In this document: positions 44,916 to 57,179 of the stretch, in pieces
How positions within the stretch are numbered: position 1 is the stretch's first letter
How the letters are laid out: every line of letters begins with the position of its first letter
Source: Amphiura filiformis
Taxonomy: Eukaryota > Echinodermata > Ophiuroidea > Amphilepidida > Amphiuridae
Direction of reading: 5' to 3'
Assembly: GCF_039555335.1 (NCBI RefSeq)
Contig: NC_092637.1
Span: 41,928,990-41,992,989 of the forward strand
DNA length: 64,000 nucleotides
Program-made: the position numbers and the translations under genes
Notes under the pieces: model-generated
The model's database searches: none
The model's input: the letters and a program-made list of their open reading frames with translations, nothing else
Told to the model about the DNA's origin: nothing

Positions 44916-45644
44916 CTTAAAGACGTCGCATAAACCCTATGGTATCAAAGATTTTTCGACATGACCATTTTTCAAAACTCCTTGCTCCTAGACTAATATA
45001 TTGCAGGTCATTCCGGGGTCATCCTGGGTCAAATCACCATTGATTGTTGCAGGTTCATGACATTTGGTGGGAACTACCAAATTTGCGAGACCAAAAAAAT
45101 CAGATCATTTCGGGGTCATTCGGAGTGAAATCGCTGTAGATTATTGAAGTTCGTAACAACCACCGAATTCAGACAATAAAATGTCTTGGTATCGGCGATA
45201 CTTCCGACACCGATACCATTTTACTTGAGTGCATAAAAATGGATTCATGTTTTCCTATTAATATAGCTGTGTAGGTGTATGTATTATCATGAACATCACC
45301 GCATAGCCTACACAGGTACCAATACCCCTTTTGAAATAATACTATCACCACTTCTTACTCCACGTAACCCTAGAAGCCCAAGTTCCTACACATCTTACAA
45401 TTCCTTCTCTTTCCAATAAATCTCATCTGTTCTAACCCGCTACAATATCCCACAATGCCATACGATATTCGCGGCTCTTGATCCGTAGCAGCTCTAGTTA
45501 TTATTGTTATTGTTGCTGTTATTTATATTGTTGTGGTTGTTGTTGTTGTTGTTGTTGTTGTTGTCGTTGTTGTTGTCGTTGTTGTTGTCGTCGTCGTGCT
45601 GTTGTTATTAATTGAACATTCACATCATATCTTTCAGGTCCAAT
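44916..45644 (+). promoter_or_regulatory. 5' flank of NXPE-like copy D
   Basis: Homologous to 5160-5779 but rearranged. The E-box/TATA block is absent, and the ggtcattccggggtcatcctgggt segment has a second diverged copy (about 45108-45145). The ggtatcgg...ccgatacc hairpin is kept (about 45191-45220). The GTT/GTC microsatellite is expanded (about 45530-45600). An acceptor-like atatctttcag precedes the ATG. Poly-valine frames across the microsatellite are artefacts. Confidence 0.4.
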
Positions 45645-47708
45645 ATGAAAGCAAAAGAAGCATCATCAGTCAGGATGATTTCTCGTCGGGAATTGTTATT
45701 GATATGTGGTATCATCATTTTCATACCAATGTATTTGTCTCTGTATGTATTCAGAGCAAAAACAATTACTATATCTTATCCACCGCCCAGACATATCAGT
45801 GGGTCATCGACGTCAGCAAATACAACATTTATGAAGCGCAATAATGTCGATCAACTACCAATGATTGACAGACATACGATTATAAATAAATCTTTGCGAG
45901 GTTTGGTATCGAATAGCCATGATAGCCGTGCCGTTGATCTCAATGATTCCAAGCATTCACCATCCAAAGATATTAATGGATCAACCACGAAGAAGACTAA
46001 TGTCGATAAACTCGGACTTAGGAGTATGAATACAAGCGGTAAATCTTTGCCAAATTTATCAAAGGATCGTGCCGTTGAGCCCAAACAGCCAGAATCCAAC
46101 AATATGATGGGACAAACCACGAAGTGTACTAATGTCGATCAACTGCCAATGATTGACGGACTTACGAGTTCAAATAAATCTTGGTCAAGTTGGTTATTAA
46201 ATGGACGTGTCGTTGAACTCGAAGAGTCCAAACATCCCCCTTCTCAATATATCGAAATGAACAACTTAGTACCAGCCTGTCCAAAGCATTTCGATGCATT
46301 TATCAAAGATCCCAAACCAGTTTATCTGTTATGCGATACAATAGAGTTGATAATTACGGCAAGAGATTGCAAGAACAGGGCATTAAACTCGGGAGGTGAT
46401 TACTTGTGGACGTGGATAAAAACAGATTCCTTGAAAGCAAGTCAAACTCAAGAAGGTAACATTACTGATATGGGTAATGGGACCTACATAGCGCGGTTTA
46501 CCCTCAGATGGGTCGGGAAGGTGACCCCTGTTGTAGCTGTTATTAGAACTCGACAAGAGGTCAATTATATGAGGCAATGGAGAGAGAAAGTTCCTGCTAG
46601 ATTTTGCTATAATGGAATATTCATACTCAACAATGTCACTGCAACAGTACCATGTCACATAACTCCTTGGATGAATCTTACTCACACGAAAATCAAACTT
46701 GATAAAACGCGCCATTTGTGCAACTTCACAGACCCTTTCACCGGTGCGCCATGGTATTGCATTAAACCACAAAATATGCCGTGTTCTGCGTATGACTACG
46801 GTCGAGGAGACACAGAAAGAGAAGTATTTTATGATGATTCAAAGTTGTATTTCAATACATCAAAAGGATTTGACTATGTAAAAAACATCCAACCTCGTGT
46901 TATAAATGTTGTTAACATGGACCAAAACCGCTCTCTTGCCGGATCATTTTCAACTTGTGAGTTCACCAAGAAACTGCCTATGTGTAACTCTAATGAGCGT
47001 GGGGGTATGTTCTCGCCAAACAGCGCATCGGGGTTATATTACAAAAATGTATGGGTATCTTTGCAGTGTAAAAAGTCAAAATTTGATAGGAACAAAATGA
47101 TTCAAATTTTGAAAAACAAAACTATGATTTTCTTTGGTGATTCAACAGTTCGACAATGGTTTGAGCTAATAGGGGATACTTTATGGAATGAGACCTGTTT
47201 TAAGCAACTCGGTGCTACTAAGCTTGGATACTCCGCCCAATACAACATGTCATTTGCTTTCACATTTCACGGTTTTCCTGTTCGAGGTAAGCATTCTACG
47301 GCTTCAACTTCAGACTACATAGCAAACAGACTTGATGCTTTGAAAACAGGAGGACCTGATGTGATCATTGTGCTTACCATTTGGGCGCATTTTACAATTA
47401 CCACACTGGAATTTTATCAAAATCGTTTGTTAAGCATCAAAAATGCAATCATTCGTTTACAAACAAGATATCCAGGGACTAGGACATTCATTAAATCTGC
47501 TAATACTAGAGAAAAAGTAATGATCTCAATGAGCAATTGGTATGCTTGGGAATGCGACCAGCTAATGAGAACGACGCTAGGAAATATTCCAGGGATTACC
47601 ATAATAGATGTTTGGGGTATGACTACTGGTCACTACACGGGTTTTAATGTTCATCCTGACAAAAGTGTTGTAAGAAATGAAGTTGATATGCTACTGTCGT
47701 TCATATAG
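45645..47708 (+). CDS. NXPE family membrane protein, copy D (intact, 687 aa)
   Basis: The start is the ATG aligned with A and C (MKAKE...). An in-frame TTG 33 bases upstream is not used here. Organisation matches C: a membrane anchor near residues 17-36, a repetitive stem, an NXPE region, then a PC-esterase domain with FFGDSTVRQW and a C-terminal GFNVHPDKS. It ends at the family stop after LLSFI. It is the most divergent of the four, for example CFKQLGATKLGYSAQYN where the others have CITQLHAT. In patches it is closest to A, and in others to B. AATAAA occurs 14 bases after the stop (47722-47727) and may serve as a poly(A) signal. The predicted role is that of copy C: a Golgi or cell-surface acyl-modifying enzyme, inferred from family only. 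Confidence 0.9.
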   Translation: MKAKEASSVRMISRRELLLICGIIIFIPMYLSLYVFRAKTITISYPPPRHISGSSTSANTTFMKRNNVDQLPMIDRHTIINKSLRGLVSNSHDSRAVDLNDSKHSPSKDINGSTTKKTNVDKLGLRSMNTSGKSLPNLSKDRAVEPKQPESNNMMGQTTKCTNVDQLPMIDGLTSSNKSWSSWLLNGRVVELEESKHPPSQYIEMNNLVPACPKHFDAFIKDPKPVYLLCDTIELIITARDCKNRALNSGGDYLWTWIKTDSLKASQTQEGNITDMGNGTYIARFTLRWVGKVTPVVAVIRTRQEVNYMRQWREKVPARFCYNGIFILNNVTATVPCHITPWMNLTHTKIKLDKTRHLCNFTDPFTGAPWYCIKPQNMPCSAYDYGRGDTEREVFYDDSKLYFNTSKGFDYVKNIQPRVINVVNMDQNRSLAGSFSTCEFTKKLPMCNSNERGGMFSPNSASGLYYKNVWVSLQCKKSKFDRNKMIQILKNKTMIFFGDSTVRQWFELIGDTLWNETCFKQLGATKLGYSAQYNMSFAFTFHGFPVRGKHSTASTSDYIANRLDALKTGGPDVIIVLTIWAHFTITTLEFYQNRLLSIKNAIIRLQTRYPGTRTFIKSANTREKVMISMSNWYAWECDQLMRTTLGNIPGITIIDVWGMTTGHYTGFNVHPDKSVVRNEVDMLLSFI

Positions 47709-47725
47709 TCCAACAACCGCTAATA

Positions 47726-48197
47726 AACATCTCAAAAAAAGTAACTAACCCCCTTAAATAATGACCATTATTCAAAAACGTGCGATTGTATTACAAAAAT
47801 GTAAAATGCGTCGGAAGCAGAATTTATTTCTGCACATTTTGACACCTTATTTGTAGCAATTGACGTCACAGCGTACATTTAAATCAATGTAACTCAAGAG
47901 TTGAAAGTTGCAGTAAATTGTATTGATTTTGTATTCAGTATAATGGAAGAAAATCTGTGTAATGATATCTGGGTGTTTTTGTGTTGTATGTATAAGTGCA
48001 ACTTTTAAATCTGGACCTCACTACATTAAATTGACCGGTGTTTTATTGTTTTCTGGGCTATCATATCAAATGAGGTGTCAAAATGCGCAGAAATAAATTC
48101 TGCTTTCAACACATTTTACAAATTTGTAATACAATAGCCCCCTTTTGAATAATGGTCATTATTTAAGGGTGGGGGTAGGTACTTTTTTTTAGATGTT
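47726..48197. mobile_element. TIR element just after copy D
   Basis: The inverted ends aacatctcaaaaaaagta and tactttttttt agatgtt extend inward over about 100 bp (aaataatgaccattattc; gaataatggtcattattt). No ORF. It separates the end of gene D from the rest of its 3' flank. Confidence 0.7.
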
Positions 48198-48223
48198 TAG
48201 ATCTTAATACAAGGAAGGGGACT

Positions 48224-48562
48224 ACCCATCAAACACAAAACGTTTTCGACAGCATTCGCAAAAGGTTAGAAAAACGTTATATGTTGGGTTATATAAAGGA
48301 CATGTAAAGGGTATAAAACGTTTTCATAACATTCAAAAACATTGTTGATAACCTACTGCAAATATTCTAACATAATGTTATTTAAGTGTTGACAAAATAT
48401 TTGGCAAAAAATGTTTGTGAAGAATATTTAACAAAACATTGTTGTAGTGTGTTTTCATACAAAACATTTTAAAACATTTCCATGACCTTTATATAACCCG
48501 ACATTTAATGTAATTAAAACGTTTTTATCTAAACCAAAACCCCAAATTTAACATGTTTAAAA
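48224..48562. mobile_element. Partial cccagcaaac-family MITE
   Basis: Begins acccatcaaacacaaaacg and contains gttgggttatataaagga and tatataacccgacattta, as in 15875-16535. The right terminus is missing. It sits after ggggacta, a position equivalent to the 3' flank of A. Confidence 0.7.
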
Positions 48563-50028
48563 CGTTTTAATATCATTAATAAAAATTCCCTTTAAAAGGG
48601 AAAGCCAGCCTCAATGTAGAAGAGGTCTTGTAATTAGTTTTGGTCAATGTGAAAAGCATTTTTAGGATCACGCTTACATCTACATGACAGTCCACCAAAC
48701 CATCAACGATGAGAACATGCACACTGAACCAGCAGAAAACATTAATTCCTAATCTCATGTCAACTCTTTTAATTCATTACATGTACTCCAAATTGTTCTG
48801 GTCTGTTTGTTTTTTTGTTGTTGTTGTTGTTGTTGTCGTTGTTTTTTTGTTTTTTTCAGCTTTTTACCCACGATATCTCAATTTCCAATTTTGTAATACC
48901 AGAACTTACGAACTCAATATCTTCGCTTAGGAATGTCCGATTTCACTGCTTTCGATATATACACTGCCGGTTTGAGTTAACTTACATGTACATTTTATTT
49001 TAAAATAACTTAATTAATTCGCAATGTATAGTTTAAGCCTACTATATTATAATAGATAGTGGCCAGCACATTTATAAAGGACTGGTTACTCACTACAATC
49101 TTCACTCTTAAACTGTGTTTTTCTGAATGTGCTGATCATGTTGATTGCTAGTCGGAAACTCCTGCGAAGCTATGGACATGGCATCTTACATACTCCATTC
49201 TATAACAGTCTGCCTAGTGCCTTGTGTGTTTTCTCTTCAATCATTTTGTTGAATGTAATTTTATGAATCAAATAGTTATGTGTCATTTTATTTATAATAA
49301 AGAAGTTATTAAATTAATAAAGTAAGACAATTTATTTATCTATAAGTGCATGTCAAATGGGGTACATTGTTCAATACTATATGCATAAATTATGCCCATA
49401 TTATAGCTAGGCCCTAAAAACTTTATTTTGCATCGGATTTTCCCGTTGAAAAGACAAAACTGATGTTTATGATAGCAACCATTTCATCAATAACATTTTG
49501 AGTCATTTTTATCCATAAAACGACACAGGATATGATAGATAACTACTTTCACATCAATATGGTCCATATGATCACAGATTGTTGAGAATCTGTGATATGA
49601 TCCGGGGATATGATGAAGATTTTGATTCTATAGATCTGTTATCAACATGATATCACGCTGTTCAGTGGTCAAGGAGTAAGGACCTCCGGTCAAGGACACT
49701 GATATGACATCATAGGTGATGTCAGATTTTCTTCTGCTGACCATATGATGCTATATATATTAACTATTATTGTTACATTTAGGCCTTTAAACTTTTAAAG
49801 TCATAATTAATTAGTTCAAACATAACTTTGGTAATACTCACTCGTTTTCGTTCGTTGAAACGGCAAAACATACTTACTTTTCCTAACAAATCGAATTAAA
49901 ATATTTAAAAAAATTTAACCACAAAAAGTAAAAAAAAAAAAAAATCATTCCAATACCACTAAAATATAATCTCTTGAGTAAACTGACCCCAAACCTGAAA
50001 CAGGTACCAGCCCCGAATGGGCTGGCGA
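48563..50028. other. Inserted sequence within the 3' flank of copy D, no gene
   Basis: No homologue occurs in units A-C. Contains a GTT microsatellite (about 48817-48845) and an A run (49931-49944). The 3' flank shared with A resumes at gaaaagagtcaaag (about 50029) and continues to about 50095. Confidence 0.5.
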
Positions 50029-50149
50029 AAAGAGTCAAAGTACCTACTAGATCTGCTCAGTTTCAACGTCTCGCCACATTATAGGCAGGTCCATCCCAGG
50101 AAAAAAAACTAACACTTTTCCTACCGGAACCATACTTGGCACATTATGT

Positions 50150-51985
50150 TGCTTGGGTTAACAGGATCTCTAAATCCACGATGGCGCCCAAAGTCACAAG
50201 ATCATTAAAATACCATGTTTTGGCATCTTTATGTGAATCAAATGCCACCATTTCGCCGAGAATGTATCCGTATATAAGCAAAATATACAAACTGATTAAT
50301 TTCAGTCAATGCCTCATTTCAAATATATAGTTTTAGTTTTGGTTTTGGTTTTGGTCACGTGGTTTCCTATTGTCCTGCCTAACCACTTGAATCACAAGAT
50401 ATCGAACTCATTGTTTCTACCTTTTGTTTAAAACTAAACATTTGTGACAGGTAGTTTCGGTTTTGGTTTCAGTTTCTTATAAGTGGTGTGACGAAGAAAA
50501 TTACAGGATTTGAAGTTACCTGATCTAAGTATACAAAAGAAATGTTTAAATTTCGCAGTGCAATATTCACGAGCAGAGAAGTCGAACAAAGCAGTCTACA
50601 TTTGAAAGCATTGAGTTAGTTTGACTTGAGACTACGAATCAGCCTTAGCTTATTTCACTGTGAAAATATATAGACCATCAAAATATTTCCACAGACATTA
50701 CAATAGACACTTGACTTGAGTGATATAAACACTATTATACACAACTCTATTTATGTGCATGTCGCATGACGGAAGATCAATATCATAGAAATTGAATTGA
50801 AATTGACTTTTATTCAATTTATTTATTGGAGAAGAGAGAGACTCGAGAGAGAAGAGATCGTCTGGGAAAGAGGGTGGGGTGTGTGGGGGTGGGGGTAGGG
50901 GTAAGGTAGAAAAAGAAACAGAGGGGAGAGAGCATTGGAAGTGGGAAGGGAAGGAGGGGGAGAGTGCCTAGGGGAGCTCAAGAGTGGAGTGGAATAATAG
51001 GGAAGAGTCGATATCGAGTGTGGGGAGGGGGGAGGGAGGAGGTTATATATAGGTGGTGGAGGGAACATAGGTATGGGTTGTGCTTTCCGGGGAATAATCT
51101 AATTCATAATCAAATCATCTACATCATCATGCATCGTTTATATTTCAGACAAATAAACAAAACAGCACCCCCCCCCCACCCCTCAATATATGCACATGAT
51201 TTCTACATGTAGGCCTCGTATATAGAACTCGGGTGTAATTATAAGGTGTCATGAAAGTGTGCCACCTACGGAAGAGAGCAACTGTCGCCCACGTTGATAG
51301 ATATCCGATAATGAAAATGCTAGCACAATAGGCTATTATATACGTATGGTTATAGGCCATTATACTTTTGGTTATATATACCCTCTTGTGTCCTCCCAGC
51401 ACAATAGTGTTGTGATTGCAGACCAGTTCATCTCCACTTTTTAATCCCTTGATTTTTGGTTTCTGAACAAAAGAGAAACCAAAACTAATGATTTGAAATG
51501 AGGGAGTGTCTCATCACTTGACCTTGAAATATTCAAAATGGATGCCATTTGCACTACATGTTTAAATAATTGAAAAATAATGTTTTGACATGTTTGTGTG
51601 AAATTAATGCCACCATTTTGACTTAAAATGTATAAGCAGAATATACAAACAAATAAACTTCAGTCAATGTCTCATCATTAATTTGACCTTGAAATTTTCA
51701 AAATGGCTACCATTTGCACTGTTAAGGTTTAAAATCGTTGAAAATGTAATGCTTTGACGTCTATATGTGAACTAAATGCTGCCATTTTCGCCTAAAATGT
51801 ATAAGCAAAATATACAAAGATATTAACTTTAGACAATGTCTCATCACTTGACCTTTAATATTTAAAATGGCTTCCATTTGCACTGTTTAGGTTAAAAAAC
51901 ATTGAAAATATAATGCTTTGACATCTTTGATGTGAATGTATCCAGATATAAGCGAAATGATTTATATTTCTACTAATTGTGGCGT
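50150..51985. repeat. Tandem repeat of about 165 bp, interrupted
   Basis: Units share aatgtctcatcacttgacc, aaaatggctnccatttgcac and atgtataagcaaaatatac. Copies lie at about 51505-51668, 51669-51836 and 51837-51985. A further one at about 50150-50320 is separated by inserted sequence. That insert includes a purine-rich, G-rich tract (50820-51070) able to give long antisense frames. No gene is called. Confidence 0.6.
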
Positions 51986-52019
51986 ATAATCCAAACAGCT
52001 ATAGTGATCATTTTATGAT

Positions 52020-52960
52020 AATTATGGAATTAGAAAAGCCAAACCGATAAAAGGTGTTCACAGAACAATGGAGTATCGTTCCTACAAATGTTTTGAGGAG
52101 AATGTTTTCATTAATGATCTATTAAATGTTCCATGGTATGATATTGAGAATTGTCATAATGTTAAGGGGTACTACACCCTGTGGTAAATTTGTGACTATT
52201 TTTGCATTTTCTCAAAAATAATAAAACACTGGTAACAAAAGTTATGTATATTATTGGGATAAAGAATCCAATTACTACACTGAAATTTCAGTGATTCAAG
52301 ACAAGCGGTTCAGTATATATATGATAGGAAATGAGGTACATCCTAGTGGTACCTTATTTCTTATCATAAATAACGAACCGCTTGTCTTGGGTCACTGAAA
52401 TTCCAGTGTAGTAATTGGATTCCTTGCCCCTATAATATACATAACTGTTGTTACCACTGTGTTATTAGTTTTTGAGAAAAATGCAAAAATAGACACAAAT
52501 TTATCGAGGGGTGTAGTACCCCCTTAATGATGCTTTAGATTTGTGGCAATATATGTTTAATGAGGTTGTTGACAAACACATGCCAAAGAAAACTAAGCGG
52601 GTTCGAGCTACTCCCTCGTCGTGGCTTAACAATAATATTACAGAGCACATGTCGATCCGTGACTTTCTGCATCGAAAAGCTGTAAGGTCTGGTGAAACAT
52701 GGGATGCATACAAGGCTTGCCGTAATAAAGTAACTGCAATGTTAAGATCTTCTAAAAAGCAATATTTTAATGACGCTGTAAGTCATGGTGCTGGTAATTC
52801 TAATAAGCTGTGGAAAGCATTGAAATGATATCTTTCCATCTAAATCATCTGCAAACCCTAATACCCCAATATTGCTAATGAATAATTGATTGATAATGTT
52901 GATATTAAAGAGGTAAATGCAAATTGTGTTAATAATAGTGATGATTACTGAACATGTTCA
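52020..52960 (+). pseudogene. Non-LTR retrotransposon, linker region upstream of RT
   Basis: The frame before and after a MITE (52166-52523) encodes the region between endonuclease and reverse transcriptase of a CR1/L2/Jockey-type ORF2. Recognisable features are YRSYKCFEENVF, then LWQYMFNEVVDKHMP and WLNNNITEHM, then the basic segment SSKKQYFNDAV. Coding continues to about 52828, and degenerate sequence follows. The same element appears to resume at 57720-59640 and 60880-61452. It is dead, with stops and several insertions. The clade is approximate. Confidence 0.65.
52166..52523. mobile_element. TTAA-flanked MITE inside the non-LTR element
   Basis: The termini ggggtactacaccc and gggtgtagtaccccc are inverted. 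TTAA lies on both sides (52162-52165, 52524-52527), and long arms of about 150 bp fold back around a tatcctagtgg-type centre. Removing the element and one TTAA leaves a continuous retrotransposon frame. Confidence 0.85.
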
Positions 52961-53597
52961 TCAGGACTGTTAATGTTATAAAACATAATAGTAGAATGTT
53001 CTTATTACTAGTCCAATAAACAGTACCGTAAAATGGGGTAACTTCGGTCAGCGGGGTAACTTTGGTCAGTCGAATATATTTTTTTAAATGGTCATATTTT
53101 CGTACAGCAATATTGTTTATTTGGTGTCAATCTGTTAAGAAATATATTTGGAAGAAATAATACTCACTCATGTTCAATTTCCTCGAAATTTATGAAAAAA
53201 ATCAGGATTTTGACCAAAATGAGCATTTTTTACATTTTTTCAGAAAAATAAAAATCGATATTTGTGAGCAAGGATGGTTGCTTGATTAATTTTGCAAGGG
53301 GTAAAATGTCACAAAAAACAACAACTTGCCCATATATAGCGAAGATCATTTTTTTTGATTTTTTTTTTCTTCGTGGAATGTAATACTCTGTCCAAAGTTG
53401 CCCCAAATGCGGGGTAACTTTGGTCAGGCTATTTTTAACCCCTAGGGCACCCTTCAAAAATTATTTAATTTTTTTTTTCAACTTCAAAGTGAAGAAGGGA
53501 GCCCTAATGTCACAAAAAAGAGATAATTAGAACTAGAGGCAAATGGTGGTCATAGACCACAAACCTAGCTGGGGCATGTTGGTGTTGTGGAGGTATC

Positions 53598-54290
53598 TGA
53601 CCCCTGCAAAATGTTCCAAAAATGTTCCCCTGTCATGAGGTTTGTTGTCACCGAGTTTTGAGTCCTGTACTCCTCACAGATGTCCAGAAAATGCAATTCT
53701 AAGATTTGACCCAGATGACCTTTGACCAGACCCCTGCAAGATGTTCCATAATTCACCCCTGGTCATGAGTTGTCACCGAGTTTGAGCCCTGTACCTCTTA
53801 CAGATGTCCAGATAACGCAATTCTAAGATTTGGCCCCAGAATGATGTCTTTTGAGCTGACCCGTGCAAAATGTTCCAATATGTTCCCCAGGTCATGAGGT
53901 TGTCACCGAGATTGAGCCCCGCACACCTTACAGATGTCCAGATATTGAAATTCGAAGATTTGACCCCAGCTGACCTTTGACCTGCTCCCTGCAAAATGTT
54001 CCAACATGTTCCCCTGGTCATGAGGTTGTCGCCGAGATTGAGCCCCGTACCCTTACAGATGTCCAGATATTGAAATTCGAAGATTTGACCCCAGCTGACC
54101 TTTGACCTGATCCATGCAAAATATTCCAAAATGTTACTCTTTTCATCAAGTTCATTGTCACTGAGTTTGAGCTCCGTACCCCCTACATATTGCCAGAAAA
54201 TGCAGCAATTCTAAGATTTGACATGACCCCTGCAAAATGTTCCCCTGGTTGTGAGGTTTGTTGTCACTGAGTTTGAGCCCCATAAATACC
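53598..54290. repeat. Tandem repeat of 112-131 bp with DR1-like sites
   Basis: The phrase cctgcaaaatgttcc, with variants, recurs near 53600, 53730, 53861, 53987, 54113 and 54225. Three units contain TGACCTTTGACC[AT] (53716-53728, 53971-53983, 54096-54108), the complement of the DR1 nuclear-receptor consensus AGGTCAAAGGTCA. Antisense frames across the array are periodic artefacts. Confidence 0.8.
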
Positions 54291-54604
54291 CCTTAGGGGC
54301 TATCATTTTCGTTGGAAGGAGGATCCCAAATATACAGGGGGTCATAAATTTTCGGAAAGAAAAATACGGGGTGGGCATAATACTTTTGATGACCAAAATG
54401 TAGGGAGTCACAAGATGACCACAGATAGTGTGTTTATTTTATTCAAAACTAGCGGGAGCTAGTAGAGTAAACAGGAGCAGTTAGTAAACGGGAGTGGTTA
54501 ATAAAGATGTTGAACGGTGATGATAAACATTGTGTCTTGGACTAAAACATGAATAGGAATTATTATTATTACCCAGGTATAATTCTGGTTTACCCTGTGC
54601 ACCC

Positions 54605-55255
54605 TGTGTTTTAGGGTTAGGGTTTGGTTAGGGATGTCCCCCCCTATCCCTAACCCTAACCCCTAACCTTAACCCTAACCCCTAACCCTAACCCGACCCC
54701 CGAGCCCTACCCTCTCCCCCTCCCCGACCCTCTCCCGAACCCTAACCCTAACCCTAACCCCTAACCCTAACCCTAACTTGGGTTGAAAATTTTTATGACC
54801 CCCCCCCCTTCCACCTACACAGACTCAAGACAAATTATTCATTGCCGGAACAAAGGCGAGGAGCGCATCAAAACTTTAGAGCAAAGAAAGTGTGTGGAGT
54901 GAGTTAAAATTTAATTGTGTGTGTAAAGAAGGCGCGCTATATGCGCAAAATATTTGCATTATACAATGAAAGATTGTGTGCAAGAACACATGCACAGCGC
55001 GAAAAGTTTGAGTCACCAGCCCTTAATAATTCTATACCCCCTATTTTGGGTGTTGAAAATTATAACCCCTATAATTGGTCTAAAATTCTATGACCACCAC
55101 TCCCCAGTATATTCATGACCCCCCTTCCAAAGAAAATGACAGCCCCTTATAATTTAAATTTAAATTAGGGTTAGGATTAGGGTTAGGTTTATAAACGGTG
55201 AGGATTAGGGTTAGGGTTATAATTGGGGTTGCTTAGGGTTAGGGTTATACTTGTG
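54605..55255. repeat. Interstitial telomere-like TTAGGG tracts
   Basis: A short TTAGGG-strand block (about 54612-54632) is followed by CCCTAA-strand blocks (about 54650-54780) with degenerate (ccctaacc)n. A second TTAGGG-strand block lies at about 55160-55250. The tracts are imperfect and in opposite orientations, as expected for old interstitial arrays rather than a chromosome end. Confidence 0.8.
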
Positions 55256-57179
55256 CGCAGGGTCTACCAGAATTATTCCAATACCCATGAATAGTCCTGT
55301 AACTATCACTAAATAGAATTAAATTAATTAAACTATGATCAGTCTTACCTTGTTAGTACTAGCTAGTATTTCTCATTCAAGATCACCATGATTACAGAAA
55401 ACAGCAAATGGGTGATAACCATGATAACAATAAAATGTACTGGTACCATTAACTGTACACATTTATAAACATTTATCATACCGTCCACGATGCACTGACC
55501 AATTCATCTAACACTGAAACCTTTTGGAAATGCAGTTTTAACTTGTTGTAGGGCATAAGGTTGTGCAATAGAAATGATTTACAATATTACTTGTATACCC
55601 TGACCAATTGACCCTTTAACTCTCTCCACGCGGGTGTCGACTGCAGACGACAAGTTTCATTTTTTTTCAAAAATTTCATAATTGTTTATTTTCATTACCA
55701 TATTTGGAAGCAGCATTAAATATGCATTAACATGAGTACAAACAAGCCTGGTATTGGTTCAGTGGTTCTTAAGATAGGACTTGATATTTTGAAAAAATAT
55801 CTCAAAACTAGAACTTTTTATGTTGAAGCCTATGGCTAGCATGCAGAGCATTAAGGGGTTAAACAGCTCAAATGTTACAGTCCATGACATATATACTACA
55901 TCAAATGTAATGTGGCACCACATTAGTGCTTTCCGCACCACAGTATAATACCCAGTGGACTCGGAGGTATCATGAACAGGTTCTTGCACTTCTTTTACAG
56001 TTTCCAATTACTATAGACTTTTAAAGGCTTTTATAATATTTTCCCCAACTTCATAAACAAAAACAAAAAAATGTAGGGAAAACAAATGAATTCATGTCCC
56101 GCATTCATGTAGGCCTATTCCATTTGCAAGCTATTTTTGTGTTGCGCATAATCTTAAACCATGTTTAATTTCCCTGTAAAATACAAGAACACCAATTGTT
56201 AATGTTTTAAACCACACAAATAAATTAGGAACTGGGATTCAAATATAAAACTTAATGCAAGATGTTTTTAATCAAACAAAATAAGATACATACTCTAAGA
56301 TATAAGTATAAAACAAAAAGCCTAACATCAGAAGACAAGAAAATCCCTCAACAATCATTTACTTATAAAACAAAACATAGAGCCTGTAAACAAATGCTAG
56401 TTAGAGTTTGATATTAACTGCCATGATAATGGCACTGAAAGAATTAAAGTTCCTACTGCAAAGGAAACACATCTGATAGTTTTATATACCGGTACTAACA
56501 TTGGAATTACTAATCAAGCCAAAAACACATTCATTACAAAGAAAGAGGCCAGAGAACACTTTCATTAATACAAAGAAAGAGGTCGGACATATTATAGAAA
56601 TAAATGCTAAACATTTTAAAGCCTGGCTCATTAATCCCCTGTTTCCAAACATACCACCAAAGTCTGTAAAATATGGGTGCAAAATCAAAATCAAAAGATA
56701 AGCCGGAGCCTAATACTAGTACTTTTAATAGTAAACATAATATTAAACCCATAAATTTATACTACAATTACTGTTAAGGAGTGCCTTTAACACACCTGCA
56801 TGGTTCATATCAAAAATCAAATTTCTATTTAAAAAACCTATATAAATATGCCATTACTGCTTCTGTTCTAATTTAGAGTGTACACCAATCACTGTCACTA
56901 TTATTCAAGTTTTTTGAAATAACCTTTCAATTCCCACTGAGCCCTTCCAAAATCATATTAGCCATCAATCCTCTCATACACACATTCCCTGGGCTTGGAT
57001 GACGAACAGATGATAATTGCATTTTGAGAACAGGGTATGAGTGTTTTGTACTCATTATTGTCGAAGGTTATTCAATGAATATACAAATATATTGGGGTTC
57101 AAGAACTGTGCCCTGATAGATGAGCAAAAGAACATGTGCAATTTCACTTTGTTGTAGTTCGCAACACAAACTTAAAATA
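55256..57179. other. No gene recognised
   Basis: AT-rich, without recognisable coding sequence or TIR pairs. The small frames at 55759-56007 and 56482-56752 show no domain. Confidence 0.45.

Noticed and set aside
45533..45844. Open frame with a poly-valine run
   Set aside because: It is the GTT microsatellite upstream of gene D read in one frame. It overlaps the real start of gene D in another frame.
53773..54129. 118-codon antisense frame with internal repeats
   Set aside because: The periodicity equals that of the tandem DNA repeat, and the frame is lost in neighbouring units.
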